From the IMG/VR virus record IMGVR_UViG_3300032296_002536, positions 1 to 27,054 of that record: 27,054 nucleotides of DNA, one strand, 5' to 3'. Of this stretch, positions 8,701-15,776 are shown piece after piece (the first letter of the stretch is position 1; every line of letters starts with the position of its first letter). The notes beneath the pieces are model-generated. The model had not been told where the DNA came from. It ran no database searches and saw only the letters and a program-made list of their open reading frames with translations. A program made the translations under genes and the position numbers. Source of the DNA: a virus.

Positions 8701-10756
8701 CTTAGCCTCTGCCTCAGTTCACTTCACAGCAGCTTCACTAACCAGCATTTACGAAACCACAGGGTATGCTAGAAACACTTATGCTACTACGGCAGCATAT
8801 GCAACTACAGCTTCCCTTGCTACCTATGAAACAACTTCGTATGCTAGGAACAACTACGTCTTAACATCTGTAAACTCAAATTTAAGCTCGACTGTATCCA
8901 ATCACTTAGCCTCTGCGGTACACTGGCAGCTATCGACACTAAACAATAATTATGTTAATGCGTCTGGCGACTCTGTAACAGGGAGCTACTATTTCCAAAA
9001 TCTAAGCTCTTTAGCATTCAGTTCTAATATTGTGTCTGCCACTAAAGTATATCCAGCATCAGCAGCTAGAAGAAACTGGGTGTACTTTGGAGACCCCGTT
9101 GATGGATCTTTAACTCAAGCATCTGGTGGAATGTTTTGGTTTAGTGGAAATGCTAGATTAACTGGATTTCCTATTCCATCTGCAACATTATTCACCCATA
9201 GAGTAGCACTGGCAGCAGGCGACACCAAAACCGGAGTATTTTTTGGCGGATTCTCTGCAAATGCTGGGTTAGCTCCACAAGACGATATAAGAGAATATGA
9301 ACCTCCTGAATTTATACCGCTAACGTCTCCAACAAATAATTTAAACTTTATAGATACTTCAGGTGAATTATCTTATACTACAAATATAACATTAACAACA
9401 GATCAAGCTCTTAACGATCAATTAAATGTAGGATCTTTGAGTGCTGAGTTTGTGTATGTTAACTCTAACTTATATGCAAATGATATATCAGCAACTAATT
9501 ATCAAAACTTACCAAGCTTCGCAACTACAGCAACTAATGTAACATCCTTCGCAGGAACCGGAGTCTTTGAAACCACTGCATATGCGAGAACAAATTACTC
9601 TCTTACAAGCCATAATCACAGCTTTTCTGCTCTTAGTGGACTGTCAGATGTTCAAGTAACCTCAACTCCAACCACAAATTATGTATTGAAGTGGAATGGA
9701 TCTAAGTGGGCACCCGCAGTAGATAATACCGGCGGGGGAGAATTACCAAATGCATTTGCAATTATTGAAGATGAATCTGCGAACACTGTAGCAGCAGTGG
9801 GGGAAGATACTGTAAAATTTGTTAGCAGAAATAACGGAATTACGATAACTACTGACAATTCTCAGACTCCACAAGAAGTAATTTTTGAGGTCGCTGAGGC
9901 TGAAGTAATTCATAATAATTTATTTGGATTAACCACCGGAAACCCACACACTCAGTACGCTACATTATCAGGTGCTATATTTACAGGTCAAGTAAAAGCT
10001 CCTTCAATATCGGCTACAGATTACTACAATCTTCCATCAGGCACAGCCCTATGGAATGCCAGTCAGCTAGAGGGTGTAAACGTAACTTCTACAGCCCCAA
10101 CAACGGGCCAAGCCCTTGTATATAATGGATCGGAGTGGCAACCCTCATCTCTTCCCACCGGAGGAGCAGGCAGTACAAGTCCAGGAGGATTAGACAAAAG
10201 TGTTCAGTTTAATAATAATGGATCCTTTTCAGGTACTTCAGATTTCAACTACACTGCTAGTTCACAGACATTAATTGTTCCAACCATAAGTGCCACTACT
10301 TATCAGAATTTACCTAAAGATTGGACATTAGTTTTAAAGACTGCTGATCAAACAACAATAAGCAATACAACTTTAGTTGATGATACTCATTTAAATTTCA
10401 CTATGGAAGCTAATGAAACTTATGCCATAAGACTGGAAGCTTATTTTAATACAAATGCAACTGCTGACTTTAAGTATGGATTCAGGGGAACTCAAGCTGC
10501 AACAGATGTCCACCTAAGAAGAGATGCCATTGTTGGTGGTGGAACTGGCTATACTACGATAGCCATTTCAACTGCCTACAACACAGCGGGAACTGCTCTT
10601 ACTGGAACTGGCACAGATGGATATATTTCAATATCTGGGTTCATAGTAAATGGAGCCAATCCCAGTACCTTCTATTTTACATGGGCGCAGAATACAAGCA
10701 ACGCAACTAACTCCACAGTATTCAAAGGAAGCTACTTAGAGTATTGCAAGGTATAA
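5777..10756 (+). CDS. Long tail fibre protein 1, repetitive
   Basis: At 1659 aa this is the largest gene in the window and probably a trimeric receptor-binding fibre. In order it has: an N-terminal segment resembling that of the 952-aa fibre downstream; a first SVSATTYLNLP-type module; a beta-rich domain at about residues 172-325 with IVLYVHNKT and ILKGTPVTIV, of a kind recurrent in phage fibres; and a dense ETTxYARN repeat array (about residues 385-1060). A unique segment follows (about 1075-1180), then more NGSxW and VQFNNNGSFSG modules. A C-terminal beta-sandwich-like domain starts near DWTLVLKTAD (last about 140 residues) and is the likely tip. Composition is very rich in Thr, Ser, Ala and Asn and poor in Cys. 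The ATG follows AAAGG by eight bases. The next gene begins one base after the stop. Confidence 0.9.
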   Translation: MPAGPRTTPFPVVVQFSDSTNPLIPVKLLESSSLLVPSLSAVTVSATTYLNLPTLGGEVTSIYQLASTGILELTSYSRSNFATTGQLQSYVLTSTNNNLSSLVASIQTSTVGLSSTLESHLTSAVHWTRSQLDFDYLNSSGDTADAGFYLSSVSAVNLSATNYYNLPSTTLVWKEAQDIVLYVHNKTTATILKGTPVTIVAGTGGAGEFPSVEPLSSVNNHVPDAYGLSNHVAGLAQETILADGVGHIIIEGILEGYGAGNPLNTSMFEVGDMLYVSSNGQISNQRPTPPYEMHPVGIVLRKHAVNGKIIVKIENAPELNDIVGFNLSQSILDGDIIAYDLTTSTFKNVQALNISGASKFGSVSATTYLNLPNFATTATNVTAFAGTGVFETTSYARNTYATTASLAGYETTAYARNNYLVTSVNVTALNGTGVFETTGYARNTYATTASLAAYETTGYSRNNYVLTSTNNALSASYAAHLASATVHFTAASLTSTYETTGYARNTYATTAQLGTYETTAYARNNYVLTSTNSNLSSTVSNHLASAVHWNLTTLNSYYLNASGDSVTGAFIFGSVTATTISATNFSGASLSGSLRDVAITTTPTTGYVLKWNGSRWAPAADDSGTGGASEPGGGEGDVQYNFGGGFGGAAVFNYNEAAQKLIVPNFSATNISATTYFNLPSVTALNGTSVFETTGYARNTYATTAQLSNYALTASLAAYETTAYARNNYVLTSTNSALSSSYDNHLASSIVHFTAASLTSTYETTGYARNTYATTAQLAGYETTAYARNNYLLTSVNVTALNGTGVFETTGYARNTYATTASLAAYETTGYARNNYVLTSTNSALSSSYNAHLASSLVHFTAASLTSTYETTGYARNTYATTAQLGSYVLTSVNDGLSSSYNNHLASSIVHFTAASLTSTYETTGYARDTYATTAQLGSYALTASLGAYETTGYARNNYVLTSTNSALSSSYNNHLASASVHFTAASLTSIYETTGYARNTYATTAAYATTASLATYETTSYARNNYVLTSVNSNLSSTVSNHLASAVHWQLSTLNNNYVNASGDSVTGSYYFQNLSSLAFSSNIVSATKVYPASAARRNWVYFGDPVDGSLTQASGGMFWFSGNARLTGFPIPSATLFTHRVALAAGDTKTGVFFGGFSANAGLAPQDDIREYEPPEFIPLTSPTNNLNFIDTSGELSYTTNITLTTDQALNDQLNVGSLSAEFVYVNSNLYANDISATNYQNLPSFATTATNVTSFAGTGVFETTAYARTNYSLTSHNHSFSALSGLSDVQVTSTPTTNYVLKWNGSKWAPAVDNTGGGELPNAFAIIEDESANTVAAVGEDTVKFVSRNNGITITTDNSQTPQEVIFEVAEAEVIHNNLFGLTTGNPHTQYATLSGAIFTGQVKAPSISATDYYNLPSGTALWNASQLEGVNVTSTAPTTGQALVYNGSEWQPSSLPTGGAGSTSPGGLDKSVQFNNNGSFSGTSDFNYTASSQTLIVPTISATTYQNLPKDWTLVLKTADQTTISNTTLVDDTHLNFTMEANETYAIRLEAYFNTNATADFKYGFRGTQAATDVHLRRDAIVGGGTGYTTIAISTAYNTAGTALTGTGTDGYISISGFIVNGANPSTFYFTWAQNTSNATNSTVFKGSYLEYCKV
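6930..8960 (+). repeat. ETT-x-YARN repeat array inside fibre 1
   Basis: This in-frame protein-coding array contains 17 close copies of (Y/F)ETTxY(A/S)R(N/D). They largely alternate between a form ending NTYATTA and a form ending NNYVLTS. The copies are interspersed with NHLASxxVHF and ALNGTGVFETT units and one NFSGASLSGS/NGSRW interruption near 7530-7720. Another copy lies near 9570, and a diverged one occurs near the N-terminus (SYSRSNFATT). Two neighbouring units at 8465 and 8678, 213 nt (71 codons) apart, are almost identical in DNA, while others differ at many third positions. The array probably forms the elongated shaft of the trimeric fibre. Confidence 0.9.
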
Positions 10757-10757
10757 T

Positions 10758-11156
10758 ATGGAGACTAAGACTACAATATTATCAGCTAGCAGTTTTATTA
10801 ACTACAGTGAGCCAATCATTATAATTCAAGATTGTTCCGGTACAGAATTTTATGATATCTCAAGAATAGTTTGGAAATATAAATTTGGAACCAGCGGATT
10901 TGATTATAATGGTAAATTTATATTCCAAATAGCCGATGAGAGAATATCTACATTACAGGCAGACAGTTTGAGTTCCTTATCTAGTGTTGCCTGTGTGTCA
11001 AATGCAAACTTATGTGTCGATAGAGAATGCCCTAAAGTAACTTTAGGTGCCGGATTAAGACTTCATTTATCCGGCACCCCGCCAACTCAAGGTGATGGAG
11101 AAGTTGTTATAGAAACACATTTTTCTATGGACGATATAAATAGGATATATAACTAA
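10758..11156 (+). CDS. Unknown protein between the two fibre genes
   Basis: A 132-aa product that I do not recognise. It looks beta-rich, has no signal peptide or membrane segment, and carries a cluster of cysteines (CVSNANLCVDREC) in its second half plus one near the start (QDCSG). It starts one base after the fibre 1 stop and ends 21 bp before fibre 2, so it belongs to the fibre operon. Possible roles, by position only, are a fibre-tip or hinge subunit or a fibre-specific assembly factor. The start has only a weak AAGG sequence upstream. The open frame itself is well supported by the tight spacing on both sides. Confidence 0.7.
   Translation: METKTTILSASSFINYSEPIIIIQDCSGTEFYDISRIVWKYKFGTSGFDYNGKFIFQIADERISTLQADSLSSLSSVACVSNANLCVDRECPKVTLGAGLRLHLSGTPPTQGDGEVVIETHFSMDDINRIYN
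11135..11142 (+). promoter_or_regulatory. Candidate T4-type late promoter for fibre 2
   Basis: An exact TATAAATA, the T4 late -10 consensus, begins 43 bases before the fibre 2 ATG, inside the last codons of the 132-aa gene, in the right orientation. Several chance matches of this octamer are expected in DNA this AT-rich, and at least two others lie mid-gene (19805 and 24657), so the call rests only on its position. Confidence 0.3.
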
Positions 11157-11177
11157 AGATTAAACTATAATAATTTT

Positions 11178-14036
11178 ATGACTATTGGACCTAAGCCTAA
11201 TCCTAGACCTCTTATTCTTCACGTTGACAGTGAGACAGGTATTCCTTATAGACTCGCGGAATCAGATAGCTTAACTGTACCTAATTTAACTGTAACTAAT
11301 ATTAATGGTCAAAGCTATACCCCTGGAGTTGGCCCTGGAGGGATAGATCCAACAGCAATAAATGTAACTTCATTACAGGGCACTGGAACCTTTTTTTTAA
11401 CGGCTTTAACTGGTACGTTTGTCTTAACAGCTACCACAGGAGTTTTTGCTACTACAAGTTATGTAAATGATGAATTAGCCGATTATTGTGGCCCACTTAC
11501 AACTCCTGCTCCAGGCGATATTGCTTATTACGATGGTACTTGGCAAAAGTTAACTGTTGGATCAAATGGGCAATATTTAAAAGTAACAGCGGGATTACCA
11601 GATTGGGATGATCTTCCTGGTGGAATATCCACTCCTGTATCTATAGCTGATGGTGGAACTGGGAGAACAACTATGACTGCTGGTAGAGTTCTTTTCTCCA
11701 GGTCTGCTACCTCTGTTGATGATGATTCAAATTTAACATTTGATGGAACAACTCTAGCTACTAATACATTAACTCTTACAACACCTTTAAGTGTTGCTAA
11801 CGGTGGAACCGGAAATACCGCTGTTCCAACCGCTAATCAAGTGATATACTCGGATGGTACAAAATTAGTGTCAGAAGCAGGCTTTGAATATAATCCAACA
11901 ACAAATAAATTTTCCGTATGTGAGGTTGGATTAACAGTAGCTTTAAGTGTTGCTAATGGGGGAACAGGCGGAACAACCCAAGAAACAGCAAGAACTGGAT
12001 TAGGGCTTGGAACTATAGCGACTGAAAATTCTCCACTGCCTGCAAATAAAGGTGGAACTGGGACCACAACTGTCCCAGCTAACGGAAGAGTTCTTATCTC
12101 TGATGGTACAGCTTTTACTTCTGACTCAACTTTAACATTTGATACTGGAACAGATACTTTAAGTACTAATACATTAAATCTTACAAATGCTCTAGCAACT
12201 GCATATGGTGGAACTGGTAGAACATCATTTGTAACTGGTGCAATATATGCTAATTCTACTACTTCAATAGAATCACATCAAGGATTGACAGATTTAGCTG
12301 GGTTTGCTGATAATAATCCAGTTGGAAGTTATCCAAATATTTACCCTAACTATGCAGCAATTCCATTTGTTGGACTTACAGGAAGATATATTAGATTACA
12401 AACTGGAATGTCTATTGGCAATGGAGCAAATATTTATGGAAAGGTTCTAAGACTTTATGACCCTCTAGCCGGATCGACTCCAGATAATCTTGCAGAGCCA
12501 AGATGGGAATTTTTAGATGCTGCTGATGTAGGAGCACAACCAGCAAATGCTCAGTTAGATTTATTAGCTGCTTATGCTGACGCAGCAGCAACTGGAACTT
12601 TAGTTTATTCATATGATGGTAATTGGACTCCTTTGTATGCTAATCAAGCAGATGCTGGAAAAGTATTAAAACTCGTAGCAGGAGAGGGTTTCGTTTCTCC
12701 TACCTGGGGGGTAGATACGTTCACAGATAAAGCAAATATAAATTCAAGCTCTGTTACCCCTTCTGCGGTGTCTGCAACATATCAATATGGATCTCCTTTT
12801 GTATGGCAATATGGATTTGATGCAGGACTTGACGCTCAAGTAACTGCTACAAATGGATGGTGGGGTGGATTGCAGTTAAGCAGTTGGATTGGGGATGCTT
12901 TACTTCCTGAATTAGATAATTTCTACATAACAAATAAAACAGGATATTATCCAAGTGCAAACCTTAGTGTAGTTTCCTTGAGTGCTACAACTGTATCTGC
13001 GACTAATTATTTAAATCTAACAGGCACTTGGGACTTATCCACATTAAATAGTTACTATATTAACGTATCAGGAGACTCAGCCAACGCTGGATTCCATTTC
13101 TCATCTGTAAGTGCTAATGGTATGGTGCTGTCCGCTGCTGCTACGGCAAGTATTCCACTACAAGTTAGATTTGCAAGCGGATCTACAGCTAGCCATGCAG
13201 TATTTGCAAGTGCAGATGGAACTGAAATAGCCAGATTAAATCTACGAGGAACAAATAACTTGTTCCTTGGAAAGAATTCTGGAAATAGCTGGAGTACGGG
13301 ATCTAATAACGTAGCTATAGGTCATCAAGCATCTCAATTCCTGAGCACTGGAAGTGACACTGTAGCGATAGGATCTAATGCTAACTACAACTCTACAACG
13401 TCACAAAGAAATACTTCGATAGGATCTAACGCAGGATCGTATCCAGGAACGTCTACAGATAATGTAAATATTGGTTATTATGCTGGATATACTCAAAAAG
13501 GATCATTCAATGTATCAATAGGTCCAAACGTAAATTATAGTAATTTTGGGTCTGGAAATGTAGGCTTAGGGTATCAAGCTCTAACTCGCAATACCAGTGG
13601 AACAGGTAATATTGGAGTAGGTTATAGGGCAGGCTATGGATTTAGTTCAACTGCATCAAACAATATTGCCATAGGGCAAGATATAAACATAACTGAACCA
13701 ACTACTTTCTCAAATACAATTGTCATTGGAAGCGGTACAAACTCTACAGCTAGCAATCAAACAATAATTGGGCACCCTCAAACTTCATCAACAATTATTA
13801 GAGGTGCTGTGTCTGCTGCAAGTTATGTGAATGCTCCGACTACAAGTGGAGCATTTACTTCTGGAGATATTTTATACTATAATGGCAGTTTTTGGATCAG
13901 TCTACCTAAACCAACAAATCAAGCTGTTCTTATATTTCAATCTGGTGCATCTTATCCATCTTGGATAGAGGCAGATCCAGGGCTTGGAACTTATTCTCTT
14001 CAAAGTATAGATGGAACAATTCAGTGGGCTGGATAG
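11178..14036 (+). CDS. Tail fibre protein 2 with GGTG repeats and YadA-head-like repeats
   Basis: A 952-aa fibre, probably a second or alternative receptor-binding fibre. Its first 40 residues (MTIGPKPNPRPLIL...RLAESDSLTVPNL) parallel the start of fibre 1, suggesting a shared attachment segment. It then has five NGGTG-type repeats (residues about 160-350) of the kind common in phage fibres, and a SYYINVSGDSANAGF module also present in fibre 1. A left-handed-roll-like stretch with repeated N(V/I)AIG and AG motifs (about residues 700-875) resembles YadA/Hep_Hag head repeats. The C-terminus has NGSFW and a terminal LQSIDGTIQWAG. Its 3' end lies 10 bp from the end of a minus-strand gene remnant. 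No Shine-Dalgarno sequence is evident; the leader is AT-rich. Confidence 0.88.
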   Translation: MTIGPKPNPRPLILHVDSETGIPYRLAESDSLTVPNLTVTNINGQSYTPGVGPGGIDPTAINVTSLQGTGTFFLTALTGTFVLTATTGVFATTSYVNDELADYCGPLTTPAPGDIAYYDGTWQKLTVGSNGQYLKVTAGLPDWDDLPGGISTPVSIADGGTGRTTMTAGRVLFSRSATSVDDDSNLTFDGTTLATNTLTLTTPLSVANGGTGNTAVPTANQVIYSDGTKLVSEAGFEYNPTTNKFSVCEVGLTVALSVANGGTGGTTQETARTGLGLGTIATENSPLPANKGGTGTTTVPANGRVLISDGTAFTSDSTLTFDTGTDTLSTNTLNLTNALATAYGGTGRTSFVTGAIYANSTTSIESHQGLTDLAGFADNNPVGSYPNIYPNYAAIPFVGLTGRYIRLQTGMSIGNGANIYGKVLRLYDPLAGSTPDNLAEPRWEFLDAADVGAQPANAQLDLLAAYADAAATGTLVYSYDGNWTPLYANQADAGKVLKLVAGEGFVSPTWGVDTFTDKANINSSSVTPSAVSATYQYGSPFVWQYGFDAGLDAQVTATNGWWGGLQLSSWIGDALLPELDNFYITNKTGYYPSANLSVVSLSATTVSATNYLNLTGTWDLSTLNSYYINVSGDSANAGFHFSSVSANGMVLSAAATASIPLQVRFASGSTASHAVFASADGTEIARLNLRGTNNLFLGKNSGNSWSTGSNNVAIGHQASQFLSTGSDTVAIGSNANYNSTTSQRNTSIGSNAGSYPGTSTDNVNIGYYAGYTQKGSFNVSIGPNVNYSNFGSGNVGLGYQALTRNTSGTGNIGVGYRAGYGFSSTASNNIAIGQDINITEPTTFSNTIVIGSGTNSTASNQTIIGHPQTSSTIIRGAVSAASYVNAPTTSGAFTSGDILYYNGSFWISLPKPTNQAVLIFQSGASYPSWIEADPGLGTYSLQSIDGTIQWAG
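11648..12225 (+). repeat. NGGTG-type fibre repeats
   Basis: Five in-frame copies of a (D/N/K/Y)GGTG(R/N/G/T) motif, each followed by a stretch containing a short VLFS, VIYSDGT or VLISDGT strand. The DNA around them (ggtggaac) recurs with small changes. They belong to the beta-rich shaft of fibre 2. Confidence 0.8.
13255..13805 (+). repeat. YadA/Hep_Hag-like head repeats in fibre 2
   Basis: Successive 14- to 30-residue units carry NNVAIGHQAS, DTVAIGSNA, NTSIGSNAG, NVNIGYYAG, NVSIGPN, NVGLGYQAL, NIGVGYRAG, NIAIGQ, TIVIGSG and TIIGHP. The spacing and the hydrophobic-Gly pairs match the left-handed parallel beta-roll of trimeric autotransporter heads, a trimeric fold that is also used in phage fibres. 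Confidence 0.75.
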
Positions 14037-14046
14037 TAATTTGGTA

Positions 14047-14091
14047 TCAATCCTTAACCATATCCCCACGTTTAATAGAATTAAAGAGTCT
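14047..14091 (-). pseudogene. Remnant of a second UvsW.1-like gene 3' end
   Basis: On the minus strand, codons from 14091 down to a TGA at 14047-14049 read RLFNSIKRGDMVKD-stop. This aligns with the end of the intact gene just downstream, RLLSSMKRGDIIN-stop. The DNA is also alignable (atatccccacgtttaatag versus atatctcctcgtttcatag). Only the last 14 or so codons remain, and upstream of 14091 the similarity stops where the fibre remnant begins. Confidence 0.7.
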
Positions 14092-14150
14092 TACAAGTAG
14101 ATACTGACGGGGCTAATAATCCTGGAGCAATTAGTTGGGTTGCTAAGTAA
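14085..14150 (+). pseudogene. Remnant of a second fibre gene 3' end
   Basis: In the plus frame after a TAA at 14082, codons read RVLQVDTDGANNPGAISW and end VAK-stop (TAA at 14148). This resembles the current fibre 2 end, SLQSIDGTIQWAG-stop. There is no start codon or upstream coding for a full gene. It is best read as the last about 20 codons of a displaced fibre allele. It ends one base before the intact UvsW.1-like gene, the same convergent arrangement seen at 14036/14047. Confidence 0.65.
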
Positions 14151-14151
14151 T

Positions 14152-14388
14152 CTAATTAATAATATCTCCTCGTTTCATAGAGGACAATAATCTTGAAACG
14201 AGGTTATCTCTAATCCCCTCTAATTCCTTGATAGCATTACTCAGTGTGTTAAATGTGTCCAACCCAATTTGTTTTTCTTTTAACGACACTATCTCAGCGC
14301 ACACAGTATCCATGCTGTTCTTCTGAGTTTGCGTAAACTTGTAAAGTGAATCTAAAACAATGTTTGCTGGTTTCATAATTTTATCCAA
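14152..14388 (-). CDS. Small UvsW.1-like protein
   Basis: The 78-aa product is mostly helical and charged (SLKEKQIGLDTFNTLSN, then RLLSSMKRGD near the end). It starts within the last codons of the helicase gene (16-bp overlap), so the two are translationally coupled. In T4 the helicase gene uvsW is followed directly by uvsW.1, encoding a 76-aa protein. The same place, orientation and size are why I call this UvsW.1-like, although I cannot confirm sequence homology by eye. The role of UvsW.1 is not well defined; a function with the helicase is inferred. The 3' half of the gene contains a perfect 10-bp inverted repeat, and a broken second copy of its 3' end lies just beyond its stop. Confidence 0.7.
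   Translation of the reverse strand: MDKIMKPANIVLDSLYKFTQTQKNSMDTVCAEIVSLKEKQIGLDTFNTLSNAIKELEGIRDNLVSRLLSSMKRGDIIN
14168..14203. other. Stem-loop with 10-bp perfect stem
   Basis: CCTCGTTTCA at 14168-14177 is perfectly complementary to TGAAACGAGG at 14194-14203, with a 16-nt loop. It lies inside the last codons of the UvsW.1-like gene, close behind the convergent fibre operon. No T-run follows on either strand, so it is not a standard intrinsic terminator, but it could stop or stabilise convergent transcripts. Confidence 0.5.
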
Positions 14389-15746
14389 TTAATCTCATGG
14401 CCCTCTTTTCTGTAATGCTTGATTCTCTGCTTAGAGTGATCGTTCATGTATGGTATTTCATCCATAAAGTCGTACACCATTACGGATGACTTACCGTCCA
14501 TTTTACGCATACCACGACCAAGCCCCTGAATCGTAGGGATCTTATCCTTCAGACCTCTAGCATTGATGAGATGTGAAATCTCTTCGATGTTAATTCCTGT
14601 TTGCAATACTTTTGTTCCTATTAGGAATGCTGCATTCTTAGACTTGATAAATCTTTTGATAGCCTCTTTACGCTCAGAGATTGAGTTAACACCTTCCAAA
14701 GTGTATGAGTTAGGTATAGCTCTTCTAAGAATCTCAAGATGAGCTAGGTTCTTTACCAGTATACAAACTTTAGCTGTAGGATTATTGGCGGAAATTTTTA
14801 AGGCAAGATCAATAATGAGACGGTTACGTTTGTCTGAGTTTACAATAAACTTTTCATACAAGTTGGCGTAAGAATCTGTCATATCTTGCTCCGACAGATC
14901 ATCCTTGTACTCTATGATCTGTATAACAGGCTTTGCCAACTTCTGTTCGCTGATCAAATCCTGAGTGGTCTTGGTCGTAATGATGCTTCCGAACGCACCA
15001 CGGAGCGTTAGCTGACCAATGGGATCATCTGGAAGAGTAGCGGTAAATCCGAAACGGTAGTTAGCATTTGGAAAGCTTTGTATTGCAGCAACGGCAACCT
15101 CGCCACGACAGAATTTATGAACTTCGTCAACAATCAACACCTCTGATTCGTTTAGATGACTGTCAAATATCTTCTCAATACTTTGAACGGTTGACAGCAT
15201 TATTCTGCCGTTCTTGTAATCGCCGCCTAGATTGATCCCTACATCCTTGAATCCGCACTTCTTAGTTAAGTAGTCGAACGTCTGGGTAAGGATGCTTCTC
15301 TCGTCAAACAGTACGACTACCTTCTTATCTGGAAAGGCAGTAAGAAGTGATGCTAAGATTAACGTCTTGCCGGATCCAGTTGGGGATAGGATTAAGGCTC
15401 GTTCAGACTTTATTGCATCCCCAACTGCCTTCTCTTGATAATCGAATAGCTTAAACTCTTTTATGCTGGTCTGAAATGTTCGCTCAGACTCAGAAGAGCG
15501 TTCCCTTTCTATCTCAGGAGTGCAGTTAATCGCCGCAAGATCCTGCAATATCAATGGCAGCAGCCCAGTTTTGAATCGACCAGCGGGGGTAATAAATCTC
15601 TTCTTACCGTCCCACCCCCTGCGTCGATACGCGGGCGTAAACTGATATCCCTGGACGGGGAATGCCCACTTGTCTGATAAAACTTTTATTATTTGTGGGT
15701 TATCAGTTTCGATTAAGGAGTCTATAATACCAACCCTAATTTTCAT
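14373..15746 (-). CDS. uvsW: UvsW-type superfamily 2 helicase
   Basis: In T4, UvsW is an SF2 helicase that unwinds branched DNA and R-loops, rescues stalled forks and helps switch to recombination-dependent replication. This 457-aa protein has an N-terminal domain with YRRRGWDGKKR (residues 40-50), which matches the WDG signature region of UvsW. Motif I is SPTGSGKT (121-128), motif II is DEVH (207-210), motif III is TAT (235-237), the motif V region is GTKVLQTGINI (377-387), and motif VI is QGLGRGMR (407-414). T4 UvsW is about 503 aa, so this one is slightly compact but complete. It diverges from the gp26/51-like gene with a 30-bp gap carrying a palindrome. It is an isolated replication gene among virion genes. 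Confidence 0.93.
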   Translation of the reverse strand: MKIRVGIIDSLIETDNPQIIKVLSDKWAFPVQGYQFTPAYRRRGWDGKKRFITPAGRFKTGLLPLILQDLAAINCTPEIERERSSESERTFQTSIKEFKLFDYQEKAVGDAIKSERALILSPTGSGKTLILASLLTAFPDKKVVVLFDERSILTQTFDYLTKKCGFKDVGINLGGDYKNGRIMLSTVQSIEKIFDSHLNESEVLIVDEVHKFCRGEVAVAAIQSFPNANYRFGFTATLPDDPIGQLTLRGAFGSIITTKTTQDLISEQKLAKPVIQIIEYKDDLSEQDMTDSYANLYEKFIVNSDKRNRLIIDLALKISANNPTAKVCILVKNLAHLEILRRAIPNSYTLEGVNSISERKEAIKRFIKSKNAAFLIGTKVLQTGINIEEISHLINARGLKDKIPTIQGLGRGMRKMDGKSSVMVYDFMDEIPYMNDHSKQRIKHYRKEGHEINWIKL

Positions 15747-15748
15747 AC

Positions 15749-15763
15749 CTACTATTATAGTAG
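15749..15763. promoter_or_regulatory. 15-bp palindrome between divergent genes
   Basis: CTACTATTATAGTAG has perfect 7-bp arms around a single central T. It sits in the 30-bp gap between the uvsW start (15746, minus) and the gp26/51-like start (15777, plus). Read on the minus strand it contains TATAAT. It could be an operator or a compact bidirectional promoter element, since both genes must be started from this gap or from within each other. Confidence 0.45.
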
Positions 15764-15776
15764 ATATAGGAATTAT

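Noticed and set aside
6930-8960. CRISPR-like periodic repeats
   Set aside because: The repeats are in-frame protein-coding units of varying spacing with third-position differences, not identical repeats with unique spacers.
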